The notes under the pieces were generated by a model. It made no database searches, was not told the origin of the DNA, and saw nothing but the letters and a program-made list of their open reading frames with translations. A stretch of 64,000 bases of DNA, from the NCBI RefSeq assembly GCF_965221945.1, contig NZ_OZ244925.1, forward strand, positions 2,666,001-2,730,000, written 5' to 3'. This DNA is from Poriferisodalis sp965221945 (GTDB lineage Bacteria > Actinomycetota > Acidimicrobiia > Acidimicrobiales > Poriferisodalaceae). Positions 27,685 through 35,815 of this stretch are shown in pieces (the first letter of the stretch is position 1; every line of letters begins with the position of its first letter). The position numbers were made by a program, and so were the translations under genes.

Positions 27685-30186
27685 ATGGCGACACGGGAGC
27701 GCATCGAGGTGCTGGACGGTTACCGGATTCTGGATCTGACCGACGACCGGGGGCACCTCGCCGGATTGCTGCTGGCGCAGCTCGGCGCCGAGGTGGTGCT
27801 CTGCGAGCCGCCGGTTGGGCACCGCACCCGTCACCATGGGCCCTACGTCGATGACGTTGCAGATCCCGAGCGGTCGATCGAGTACCTCGTGTACAACCGG
27901 GGCAAGCACTCGGTGATGATCGAGGATCCGACGCAGATCGCCGAGCTCGCGGTGCACTGCGACGCCGTGATCGCGTGCGGCGCGTTCAACGTAGACCTCG
28001 ATGCCTTGCGTACTGACAACCCGCAGCTCGTAACCGGGTCCATCACGCCGTTCGGAGAGACAGGACCCAAGACTGACTGGGCGGCCACCGACCTCACGAT
28101 CGCCGCTTCGAGCGGCACGATGTCGCTGACCGGCGACCGCGACAGGGCGCCCGTCCGCATCGGCTCGCCCCAGACCTGGCACAACGCGGCGGTCGACACC
28201 GCCGGTGCGATCCTCATGGCGCTGCACGAGCGCCAGACATCGGGTCTGGGCCAGCACGTGGACACTTCGGCCCAGCAGTCCTTCGTCGACTGCACGCAAT
28301 TCCAGATGATGGCCGTGCTCACCGGCGGCGAGGTGCCGGTGCGGCTCCCGGGCGCTGTCAACCTGGGCGGCTTCCTCATCCCTTGGGTGTACGAGTGCGC
28401 TGACGGCTACGTGACCGTCACGTTCCTGTTCGGCCCGATGATCGCACCCTTCACGAGCCGGCTCCGGACGTGGGTCTGCGAGGAGGGCTGCTGCGATGCC
28501 GAGCTGAGAGACAACAACTGGGTCGACTTCGGCATGGCCATCGTGGAAGGCCGCGAATCGATGGACACCTTCGATCACGCCATCAAGTGCCTGACAGCGT
28601 TCGTGGCAACCAAGACGAAGTCAGAGCTGCTGGAGCGTGCGCTGTCGGACAACCTGCTCATCGCGCCCGTCACGACGACGGCCGACGTGCTTGCTCTCGA
28701 TCACCTGGGCGTGCGCGACTACTGGCAGCCCGTCGAGATGCCCCGGTCCGGCGGACCTGAACCGGTGCGACTGTGCGGCGCGATGGCCAAGACGACCGGC
28801 AATCCGCTGGCGGATTTGCCGGCCACACCTCGCCTGGGCGCGCACACCGGGCAGTACCTGACAACCGACGGCAGGGCTGGGCCGGCGATCACGTCTCGCC
28901 CCCGGCCGGAGCTCGCCCCCACCGGACGCTCGATGGAACGCCCGCTCGAAGACGTCAAGATCCTGGACTTCATGTGGGCGCTGGCGGGTCCCGGAGCCAC
29001 CCGGACGCTGGCTGACTACGGCGCCACGGTCGTCAAGGTCGAGAGCGAGCTGAAGCCCGACGTGCTGCGCGGCGTCCACCCGTTCATCGGCGAAGAAGGC
29101 GGGCAGGAGAACGCGCTGCAATTCCACTCCATCAACGCCGGGAAGCTGGATCTGACGCTCGACCTGTCGCTGCCTGTAGCCCGCGACGTGATCCTGGACC
29201 TCGTCGCATGGTGCGATGTCCTCACCGAATCGTTCTCGCCGAAGGCGATGGCGAACTGGGGCCTCACCTACGACGTGCTGCGCGAGGTGAACCCGGAGCT
29301 CGTGATGTTCTCGAGCTGCCTGATGGGCCAGACCGGGCCGCTGCGCATGTACGCGGGCTTCGGCACGATGGCGGCCGCCATCGCCGGCTTCTACCCGGTG
29401 ACGGGCTGGCCCGATCGCATTCCGGCCGGCCCGTTCACTGCCTACACCGACTACATCTCGCCGAAGCTGGGCGTGATGCTGATCCTGTCGGCGCTGGCCG
29501 AGCGCGACCGCACCGGGCACGGCCAGCACATCGACTTCGCCCAGATGGAAGGTGCGCTGCACTTCCTGGCCACCGAGTTCGCCGACGAGGAGATCAATGG
29601 GCGCACTGCCGGTCGCAACGGCAACGCTGACCGCCACATGTGCCCTCACAGCGTCTATCCCACGGCTGGCGACGACCGCTGGGTCGCGATCGCCTGCGAG
29701 ACCGATGCACAGTGGGGCGCGTTGGCGGGACTGCTCGTGGAGGCCGCCAGCGATAACAGTGATCTGGGGCACGCTCTGTCGGCCATTGGCGCAGACGCTG
29801 ACCTTGCGGACCTGGACGTTGCAGGGCGCCGAGCCCGCAGCGACGCCATCGACGCTGCGATCACCGCGTGGACCGAGCCCGAAGAAGCAGCCGCTATCGA
29901 GGCGACGCTGCAGCAGTGCGGTGTGCCAACTCACCGGGTGAACGACGCTGTCGATCTCATGGCCGACCCGCAGATCGTCGCCCGCGAACACTTCCTGTCG
30001 GTACCGCACGCCAAGCACGGCCACACCTGGGTGGAAGACAGCAATTTCGATCTGTCGCGCACGCCCGGACGGCCGCTGTGGGGCGGTCCAATGTTCGGCG
30101 AGCACAACATGGAGGTGCTCGAAGGCATCCTCGGCTACAACGCCGACAAGGTCGCCGAACTCGTCATCGCCGGTGCCATTACCTGA
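27685..30186 (+). CDS. tandem-fused CaiB/BaiF (family III) CoA-transferase 1
   Basis: 833 aa made of two complete CaiB-like halves: about 1-395 (VLDGYRILDLTDDRG) and 415-833 (VKILDFMWALAGPGATRTLADYGATVVKVES). Family III enzymes transfer CoA between acids or racemise alpha-methylacyl-CoAs. At the position of the catalytic Asp of formyl-CoA transferase (SMQDA) the N-half has SAQQS and the C-half AQMEG, so only the C-half keeps an acid. A normal family member is about 400 aa and dimerises with interlocked rings; a fusion would make a pseudo-dimer in one chain. Start taken at MATRERI. Reaction and substrate not predictable. Confidence 0.85.
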   Translation: MATRERIEVLDGYRILDLTDDRGHLAGLLLAQLGAEVVLCEPPVGHRTRHHGPYVDDVADPERSIEYLVYNRGKHSVMIEDPTQIAELAVHCDAVIACGAFNVDLDALRTDNPQLVTGSITPFGETGPKTDWAATDLTIAASSGTMSLTGDRDRAPVRIGSPQTWHNAAVDTAGAILMALHERQTSGLGQHVDTSAQQSFVDCTQFQMMAVLTGGEVPVRLPGAVNLGGFLIPWVYECADGYVTVTFLFGPMIAPFTSRLRTWVCEEGCCDAELRDNNWVDFGMAIVEGRESMDTFDHAIKCLTAFVATKTKSELLERALSDNLLIAPVTTTADVLALDHLGVRDYWQPVEMPRSGGPEPVRLCGAMAKTTGNPLADLPATPRLGAHTGQYLTTDGRAGPAITSRPRPELAPTGRSMERPLEDVKILDFMWALAGPGATRTLADYGATVVKVESELKPDVLRGVHPFIGEEGGQENALQFHSINAGKLDLTLDLSLPVARDVILDLVAWCDVLTESFSPKAMANWGLTYDVLREVNPELVMFSSCLMGQTGPLRMYAGFGTMAAAIAGFYPVTGWPDRIPAGPFTAYTDYISPKLGVMLILSALAERDRTGHGQHIDFAQMEGALHFLATEFADEEINGRTAGRNGNADRHMCPHSVYPTAGDDRWVAIACETDAQWGALAGLLVEAASDNSDLGHALSAIGADADLADLDVAGRRARSDAIDAAITAWTEPEEAAAIEATLQQCGVPTHRVNDAVDLMADPQIVAREHFLSVPHAKHGHTWVEDSNFDLSRTPGRPLWGGPMFGEHNMEVLEGILGYNADKVAELVIAGAIT

Positions 30187-30227
30187 CAGCGCAGCACAGC
30201 GTGCCTGCCGCGCCCCACAATGTCGTC

Positions 30228-30638
30228 ATGAACAACGACAGCAGCACTTCAGGCGCCGACAGGCAGAACATCTCGAGCGGCGGGCCGCTTGAAGCCGTCG
30301 CCGGCTATTCACGAGGGGTACGCCTGGGCAACCATGTCGCCGTGTCGGGAAGCACAACGCTCGGACCCGATGGCGTGGCACACCCAGGCGACTGCTACCG
30401 GCAGGCGAAGGCGATCTTCGAGCTCATCGAGGGTGTGCTCAACGAAGCCGGTGCCCAGATGAGCGACGTCGTGCGGACACGGTCGTTCGTGACCGACATC
30501 GCCATGACTGAGGATTTCGTCCGTGCGCACGGCGAGGTCTTCAGCGACATCCGACCCGCTTCGACCCTCGTCGAGGTGTCGGCGCTGATTCATCCCGACC
30601 TGGTCATCGAGATCGAAGTCGACGCGATCATTTCCTGA
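30228..30638 (+). CDS. RidA/YjgF-family protein
   Basis: 136 aa. Core features are HVAVSGSTTLGPDG, the arginine in VVRTRSFVTDI and the C-terminal RPASTLVEVSALIHPDLVIEIEVDAI. RidA proteins hydrolyse reactive enamines/imines; the key arginine that holds the carboxylate is present in VRTRSFV. The N-terminus is extended by about 15 polar residues. It lies 41 bp after the CoA-transferase gene and may share its transcript. Confidence 0.88.
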   Translation: MNNDSSTSGADRQNISSGGPLEAVAGYSRGVRLGNHVAVSGSTTLGPDGVAHPGDCYRQAKAIFELIEGVLNEAGAQMSDVVRTRSFVTDIAMTEDFVRAHGEVFSDIRPASTLVEVSALIHPDLVIEIEVDAIIS

Positions 30639-30692
30639 CGCTTGCGGCAGACGTTCGCCGACGCCCCGTTGCGGCGCGAGGGATGAGTCCGA

Positions 30693-31142
30693 CTACTCAA
30701 ACAGGTCAGAACGCGAGCCGACAGGGTGACGACCGGGCTGGGGGTTGGGGACGAGCACTTCGCACTCCATGGCATCAGGGTCCCGGAAGAACAGGCTGAG
30801 TTTGCGTCCGAAGTCCGTGACGGTGCCGTCGGTGGCGCCAGCGTCCATCAGCCGCCGCCTGACGTGGCCGAATTGGTCAAGATCGGCGGCACGAAGACCG
30901 ATGTGATCAAGTCGGCCGCGACCGAACATCGGCGTCTGATGCTCGGCTTGGTCGTTGCCTTCGATCTCGAACACGTTGAGCTCGGTACTGGGTCCGATGT
31001 TGATCACGGTCATGCGGGGCCCGCCGGGGTATTCCTCGCCGTCAAACTCGATCGTGGCCCCGAACATGTCGATGTAGAACCGCTGCAAGGCGTCCGAATC
31101 TCCAGTGATGACCGCCACGTGGTCCAGTCCGAGTGTCAGCAT
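30693..31142 (-). CDS. VOC-superfamily (glyoxalase/dioxygenase-like) protein
   Basis: 149 aa single-domain member with paired beta-alpha-beta-beta-beta modules: LDHVAVITGDSDALQRFYIDMFGA at the start and LDHIGLRAADLDQF plus FRDPDAMECEVLVP later. Metal ligands would be His in LDHVAV, His in LDHIGL and Glu in ECEVLV. Start follows AGGAGAG at 5 bases, which fixes it. Substrate unknown. Confidence 0.85.
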   Translation of the reverse strand: MLTLGLDHVAVITGDSDALQRFYIDMFGATIEFDGEEYPGGPRMTVINIGPSTELNVFEIEGNDQAEHQTPMFGRGRLDHIGLRAADLDQFGHVRRRLMDAGATDGTVTDFGRKLSLFFRDPDAMECEVLVPNPQPGRHPVGSRSDLFE

Positions 31143-31373
31143 TGCACTCTCCTTTCGTTGCTGGCGGCTCCGCCGCTCAGAGCGCTTGGCCGGCGTCAGA
31201 TTCGGGAGTGCTCGCCGCCGCCATTGGGGGCGTTTGCGATGCTGAGCCTTTGGCCGTGGTGAGTATAGGCACTGCATTGCGCAAATTGGCTGTGACGACG
31301 GGAGCCGATGCCCTCGACGGCGTTGCCTATCGAGCGCCTCTGACTGCGATCAGTCGAGACCTACGCTGAGCGG

Positions 31374-31811
31374 GTGCGTGCTCTGGTTCAACGGGCTTCT
31401 GAAGCCTGCGTGCACGTCGACGGTGAGGTCATCGGCGAGATCGGCGGCGGGCTGTGCTGCCTGGTGGGAGCAACGCACGACGACAGCCGGGAGTCGGCGC
31501 GCAAGCTTGCCGGCAAGATCTGGAACCTGCGCATCTTCGCCGACGAGAACGGCCAGATGAACCGGTCAGTGGCCGACACCAGCGGCGAAGTGCTGGTGGT
31601 CAGCCAGTTCACGCTCTATGGCGACACCCGCAAAGGCCGACGGCCGTCGTTCGTCGCAGCGGCCGCTCCCGACCTCGCCGCTGAGCTGATCGACGAGCTG
31701 GTCGCCGAGCTGCGCCGCCTGGGCGCCACGGTTGCAACCGGTTCGTTCGGGACACACATGGCAGTCGAGTTGACGAACGACGGTCCCGTGACGCTGATGC
31801 TCGAAGTCTGA
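31374..31811 (+). CDS. dtd: D-aminoacyl-tRNA deacylase
   Basis: 145 aa, the normal DTD length. It removes D-amino acids (and glycine) mischarged on tRNA. The two signature motifs are present: SQFTLYGDTRKGRRPSF and the cross-subunit NDGPVTLML (Gly-cisPro). Start is GTG. A housekeeping gene standing immediately left of the inserted nuclease cassette. Confidence 0.96.
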   Translation: MRALVQRASEACVHVDGEVIGEIGGGLCCLVGATHDDSRESARKLAGKIWNLRIFADENGQMNRSVADTSGEVLVVSQFTLYGDTRKGRRPSFVAAAAPDLAAELIDELVAELRRLGATVATGSFGTHMAVELTNDGPVTLMLEV

Positions 31812-31838
31812 GCCGAAGCGCTGAGGCGCTGGGCAGGT

Positions 31839-31957
31839 TCAGGTGGGGGTGAAACGGAGCAGTGCGGGGCCGTCTGGAGTGGGGTCGAAGACTGCCTGCA
31901 CGGCCTGGCCGATGCGGACCGTGTCGGGGTCGCAGCCGAAGCTGTTGGTAACCGCAC
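31839..31957 (-). repeat. orphan copy of the DUF35 gene 3' end (direct repeat A)
   Basis: The first 92 bases are identical to 34093-34184 and the next 27 differ at about six positions. In the minus-strand sense it encodes VTNSFGCDPDTVRIGQAVQ and on to the stop, i.e. the last 38 or so residues of the DUF35 protein without the rest of the gene. With copy B it brackets the two-gene nuclease cassette. Confidence 0.9.
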
Positions 31958-32031
31958 GACACAACCTGCGGCCAATTGGGGCCAGAAAACCTGGGGCCGA
32001 TATCGTGCCAGCGTCTGGAGAGGCGGGAAAT

Positions 32032-33022
32032 GTGGACCAGCGGCTCGTCCCACTGAACGCAGTCATCACGCTTCTACGGCCGAGGTCAACCTCGTGGCCT
32101 GCCTCCTTGCACGACATTGGGTACGAATTGGTCGGGCTGGAAGTTCCGCTAGGCCCAACCGATCAGCGAGTAGTCGCAGATGCGGTTGCATTCAGTACTG
32201 CAGCGAATCAGTTCCTCGTCGTCGAGTCGAAATCCGGTTCCAACGTCGACATCGAGCAGGCACAGCGATATGGCCGTATTGACGCGCGCGATGCCGTTCG
32301 AATGACCGGCGTCGACCTCGCTCGATCCGATGAACCAGCCGTTCAACCGCTGTACGTGTGCCTCGACGAGAATGTGCAGCGCATTCAGCGCGGCCTGGAT
32401 ATCGCGTCGTGCTCGTACCCGATACTTGCTGTCGGCGTCAATACGATTTCGCTAGACACGACAGCACTTCGGTCCGACGAGCCCGAAATCGCGTCAGCAT
32501 TGCCAAACCCGCTCCAGGTGCCATGGCCGCCACCAAGCATCATCAGTGTGGATATTGAATCCGACCACACCGATTTCGATCGAATTACCAGTCAGCAGTT
32601 GGTGGCCGAGGCAAGTCGAGGAACCGAGAAGGTAAGGCAGTCGCGATCTGGCCGGCCGCGCGATTCTACACCTGCACATCTATGGCGCCGGATACCGAAA
32701 TCGCCCCATAACACGAGTGGAGCAGTCGCTGGAGCGCCTGAGTGCGCAGTCGCCAGCCAACTTCCGCTTCCGGGGTCGCACTGCGAGCCGCGACTACTCG
32801 ATCGTTGAGATTGTCGAGAGCCCCGAACAGGCAGATCCGCGCGGGCGTACACAGAGCTACCAAGCCATCAGACGGCGCTTGGGCGGAGTCGCCTCGAGGC
32901 AACCCGCTGGCGCCATCCAGCAGAGGCTCTTCGATAGTCTCGATCTGGGTGCCGAACTGGAAGAGCCGGCAGCCGACGGGCCTGAGGACGACCAGTACGG
33001 ACCCGAGGAGGGTGAGGGATGA
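32032..33022 (+). CDS. PD-(D/E)XK nuclease-like protein, apparently frameshifted
   Basis: Starts at GTG behind GGAGAGGCGGG. The first about 200 residues contain VVADAVAFS (Asp), LVVESKSGSN (ExK as Glu-Ser-Lys) and EQAQRYGRI, the spacing of a PD-(D/E)XK nuclease with a downstream Gln. Near 32633 the good protein sequence moves to the +1 frame (GRAILHLHIYGAGYRNRP then VEQSLERLSA) and runs to a TGA that overlaps the next gene by 4 bases. Either one base is missing here (mutation or assembly error), or two polypeptides are made. Codons use more A/T third bases than flanking genes. Family not recognised; likely a defence nuclease. Confidence 0.55.
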
Positions 33023-34074
33023 CTAGGCGCGCCCTCGAGACGCAATTCTCGACGCCCGGCGAGACCCCTTGGAAGACGCTCGTACTCGAAGCGCATCCAG
33101 GCGCCGTGACACCGCACGAATACCTCGCCGACGTATTTGGTGAGGCGCGCGTGCGGTCGACCGATGATGCCCACCTCCACGAACTCACGCTCGACGATGG
33201 CGTGAAACTCACTGTCGACGATCTTGATGGCCGCTTTTGGTCATTTCACTCAGCCAGCGCGACTCAATCTGTACTGCGAGCCATCCGGACAGTGGTGTCC
33301 AAGCGTCGTGACCTCGATTACCTCTGGCTGCCTACGCAACACTTACGCGGAATCCGCCCTGGATCGCGAGCTTCGTTCGTCAAGGCCGATTTCACCGGTG
33401 TGGCAGCGCTCCCGGAGGAGGCAATTCACGATCTCTCGCTTTCCGTACGAGGTCATGACGCCGCGCAACTCCTCGAGGTCTTCGAACACCAGAATGGCCA
33501 CGGCCATGTGTTCTCGATCGAACGTCTCACCGTCCCGATCTTCGATCCTGATCTCGGACGCATCGAGCAGGCCGTCAACCGGCGGGCGCACTTCGTAGCC
33601 CGCGGCGACTCATTTCCACTGCATCAGCAGGTAGTCGCTGACGTTGTGGGCCGTTATCGGTTGTTTGTCGAAGCTGTGGAGGAACGCACGATTCGGTTCG
33701 CCTCGTTGGGCGAGCCGGGCGGTGGCACCATCGTCGGAACACCAATCGAAATTCAGTTCTCTCGCCCGCTCAGCAACCTGCAGGTCCTATTCGACGAGTT
33801 GCTCTCCTCGGGAGAACCGTTCCGGCTCTGGGGCATGTACGAGGTTCACGACAGCTTCGGAGAGTGCGATGCCGTCGACTTGCATGTCGGCGGCTGCATG
33901 AGAATCGAAGCTCAACCAGAATTCATGCGAGTGCAACTCTTCGACGGCAGCTGCGGCAACAGCATCGCTCGGCTCGTTTCAAACCTTCAACACCATGTAG
34001 ATGGCGCCTTGCGCCTCGTCGATCCAGAACTCGACCTGCTGCTCAACCTCGAGGTCTCGCCAGCAACTGTTTGA
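33019..34074 (+). CDS. hypothetical protein, second gene of the repeat-flanked cassette
   Basis: 351 aa, soluble, no signal peptide or membrane segment, no family recognised. The ATG overlaps the upstream nuclease-like gene by four bases, so the two are co-translated and probably act together. Notable segments are TPHEYLADVFGEARV, FWSFHSASATQSVLRAIRTVVSKRRDLDYLW-like region (about 75-105) and a mixed alpha/beta body rich in Asp, His and Glu. Third-position base use is less GC-biased than neighbours, pointing to acquisition. It ends 18 bp before the DUF35 gene end, at the right edge of the insertion. Confidence 0.7.
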   Translation: MTRRALETQFSTPGETPWKTLVLEAHPGAVTPHEYLADVFGEARVRSTDDAHLHELTLDDGVKLTVDDLDGRFWSFHSASATQSVLRAIRTVVSKRRDLDYLWLPTQHLRGIRPGSRASFVKADFTGVAALPEEAIHDLSLSVRGHDAAQLLEVFEHQNGHGHVFSIERLTVPIFDPDLGRIEQAVNRRAHFVARGDSFPLHQQVVADVVGRYRLFVEAVEERTIRFASLGEPGGGTIVGTPIEIQFSRPLSNLQVLFDELLSSGEPFRLWGMYEVHDSFGECDAVDLHVGGCMRIEAQPEFMRVQLFDGSCGNSIARLVSNLQHHVDGALRLVDPELDLLLNLEVSPATV

Positions 34075-34092
34075 CTCGAACTGTTGCGCGGC

Positions 34093-34211
34093 TCAGGTGG
34101 GGGTGAAACGGAGCAGTGCGGGGCCGTCTGGAGTGGGGTCGAAGACTGCCTGCACGGCCTGGCCGATGCGGACCGTGTCGGGGTTGCAGCCGACGATGTT
34201 GGTGACCACGC
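34093..34211 (-). repeat. direct repeat B: 3' end of the DUF35 gene
   Basis: This copy is continuous with the full DUF35 gene. It matches repeat A in the same orientation (92 identical bases, then a diverged 27), so the intervening 2.1 kb is bracketed by direct repeats. Confidence 0.9.
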
Positions 34212-34512
34212 GGGGGCCTTCTTCGAGCTCGACGTAGGCCAACACGAACGGGGCCGCCTTGCGCCACGAGCCGGGGATCCGCCGGGTGACCGTGCAGCTG
34301 TAGACGGTGCCGTGCCCCGAGGCCTCGAACCAGGTCACTGACGTCGAGCCGCACTGGTCGCAACGCTCGCGCGGGTACCACACGACGTGGTCGCAGTCAT
34401 CGCAGCGGGGCAGCTCCAAGCGGCCCTCGGCCGTCGCGTCCCAGAATCGCTGCGTTTCGAGGTTCGCGCTCGGCGGCGGCACCGGCAGGCCCGACGGCCC
34501 CAATTCGCTCAC
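34093..34512 (-). CDS. DUF35 zinc-ribbon/OB-fold acyl-CoA-binding protein
   Basis: 139 aa. A helix (ANLETQRFWDATAEGRLELP) leads to a rubredoxin-like zinc ribbon with CDDCDH and CDQCGS, then an OB-fold (GTVYSCTVTRRIP, PFVLAYVELEEGPRVVTNIVG). These small proteins partner thiolase-fold enzymes and help bind or channel acyl-CoA. Start is GTG behind GAGGTGG; the thiolase gene ends 40 bp upstream, so they form a pair. The last 40 codons are duplicated beyond the cassette. Confidence 0.9.
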   Translation of the reverse strand: MSELGPSGLPVPPPSANLETQRFWDATAEGRLELPRCDDCDHVVWYPRERCDQCGSTSVTWFEASGHGTVYSCTVTRRIPGSWRKAAPFVLAYVELEEGPRVVTNIVGCNPDTVRIGQAVQAVFDPTPDGPALLRFTPT

Positions 34513-34523
34513 CGCAGCCACCT

Positions 34524-34568
34524 CATTTCGATCTGGCTCACTTCGACCTGGCTCATGTCGATCGGCCC
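34524..34568 (-). repeat. three 15-bp tandem repeats between thiolase stop and DUF35 start
   Basis: Units read (coding sense) GGGCCGATCGACATG, AGCCAGGTCGAAGTG and AGCCAGATCGAAATG. They cover the thiolase stop codon and provide several ATG/GTG codons ahead of the DUF35 start. One frame gives a 15-codon mini-ORF ending in TGA that overlaps the DUF35 GTG. Confidence 0.7.
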
Positions 34569-35719
34569 ATGACGAGCGTGGCGCTGCCCATGCGTGTCGC
34601 CAGGCTGCCGCCGGTGCCGTGTGCCAAGGCCAGCTCGCAGTCAGGCACCTGAACTGCCCCATGTGCCTCGCCACGTAGCTGCCGCACGGCTTCGACCACC
34701 TTGGTCATGCCGCCGCGATTGGCCGGATGGTTGTTGCACAGCCCGCCGCCGTCAGTGTTGAACGGCAGCACGCCGCCCGGTGACTGCAGAGCGCCGTCGG
34801 ACACGAAGCTCCCGCCGTCCCCCTTCTTGGCGAAGCCCAGGTCTTCGAGCGTGACCAGCACGGTGATCGTGAAGCTGTCGTAGATCGACACGTAGTCGAT
34901 GTCCGCAGGTGTGATGCCGGCCTCGGCGAACGCCAGCGGACCCGAGCGCGACGCGCCGGTGTGGGTGAGGTCGATACGCCCACCCGAGGTGTGCTTGACC
35001 GACGTGTCCGTGCCCAGCACCGGGACGCAGTGGCGATCAAGCGATGCCGCGACAGCTTCGGAAACCAGCACCAGCGCTCCCCCGCCGTCGGTGATGACGC
35101 AGCAGTCCAGCCGGCGCAGCGGATCGGAGATCATCGGCGATGAGACCACTTCGTCCACCGTGACAACGTCCTGAAGGAACGCATTCGGGTTGTGCTGGGC
35201 GTGCGTGGACGCCGCAACCTTCACTTCGGCAAGCTGTTCGGAGGTCGTGCCGAACTCGTGCATGTGACGTGCCGCGGCCAGCGCGTACCCGCCGGGCACC
35301 GACATGCCGAACTGATTCTCAAACGACGCCTCTGGCGCAGAGCTGAAACGGGCACTGCCGCCCGGTCCTGCACCGCCGGTGCGGGGCTTACCGGCCAGCG
35401 TGATGAGGGCCACGTTGACGTGACCTGCGGCAATGGCGGCCGCAGCATGCTGAACGTGCACGAGGTAGGCGGAGCCGCCGGTCTCGGTGTCGTCGACGTA
35501 TGTGCAGTCGAGCCCCAAGTACTCCACCATCGACAGCGCACCGAAGCCAGGGGCATCGCCTGCGGAGTAGTAGGCGTCGACATTGCCCGGCGTGAGTCCC
35601 GCGTCGGCCAGCGCCCCAGCAGCCACCTCGGCGTGGATCTGCGGCAGCGTGCGATCGGGCAACTCGCGCCCGGGATGCTCGTACACCCCGGCGATGAATG
35701 CCTTCCCTCGAATTGTCAC
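34553..35719 (-). CDS. thiolase-fold lipid-transfer-like protein (possible Ltp2-type retro-aldolase)
   Basis: 388 aa from the GTG in VTIRGKAFIAG. Thiolase-family features: TLPQIHAEVAAGALADAGL, ITDGGGALVLVSEA, DYVSIYDSFTITVLVTLEDLGF and C-terminal LAHGTGGSLATRMGSATLVM. The nucleophilic Cys of true thiolases (near ETGGSA, about 84-89) is missing, as in Ltp2-like enzymes that need a DUF35 partner and cleave a C-C bond by retro-aldol chemistry in sterol side-chain breakdown. DUF35 follows immediately. Retro-aldolase is an inference from the missing Cys plus partner; a non-catalytic role is possible. Confidence 0.82.
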   Translation of the reverse strand: MTIRGKAFIAGVYEHPGRELPDRTLPQIHAEVAAGALADAGLTPGNVDAYYSAGDAPGFGALSMVEYLGLDCTYVDDTETGGSAYLVHVQHAAAAIAAGHVNVALITLAGKPRTGGAGPGGSARFSSAPEASFENQFGMSVPGGYALAAARHMHEFGTTSEQLAEVKVAASTHAQHNPNAFLQDVVTVDEVVSSPMISDPLRRLDCCVITDGGGALVLVSEAVAASLDRHCVPVLGTDTSVKHTSGGRIDLTHTGASRSGPLAFAEAGITPADIDYVSIYDSFTITVLVTLEDLGFAKKGDGGSFVSDGALQSPGGVLPFNTDGGGLCNNHPANRGGMTKVVEAVRQLRGEAHGAVQVPDCELALAHGTGGSLATRMGSATLVMGRST

Positions 35720-35815
35720 CGGCGGCACGCTAGCCGCCCCCTGCGAAGCGATGCCCGATCGCGACCCGCACGAGAACCTCGGCCTGAGACCAGAGAGGGC
35801 GTTAGCTTCACGGCG

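Noticed and set aside
26667..27854. 395-codon plus-strand frame over the ABC transporter remnants
   Set aside because: No domains; it exists because stops are rare in high-GC antisense, while the minus strand shows clear transporter pieces.
28621..30105. 494-codon minus-strand frame over CoA-transferase 1
   Set aside because: Antisense shadow of a conserved gene with third-position GC.
31839..31957. Treating the left repeat as the start of the plus-strand nuclease-like gene
   Set aside because: The plus-strand frame through it is only the antisense of the DUF35 end; a GTG with a good ribosome site lies at 32032.
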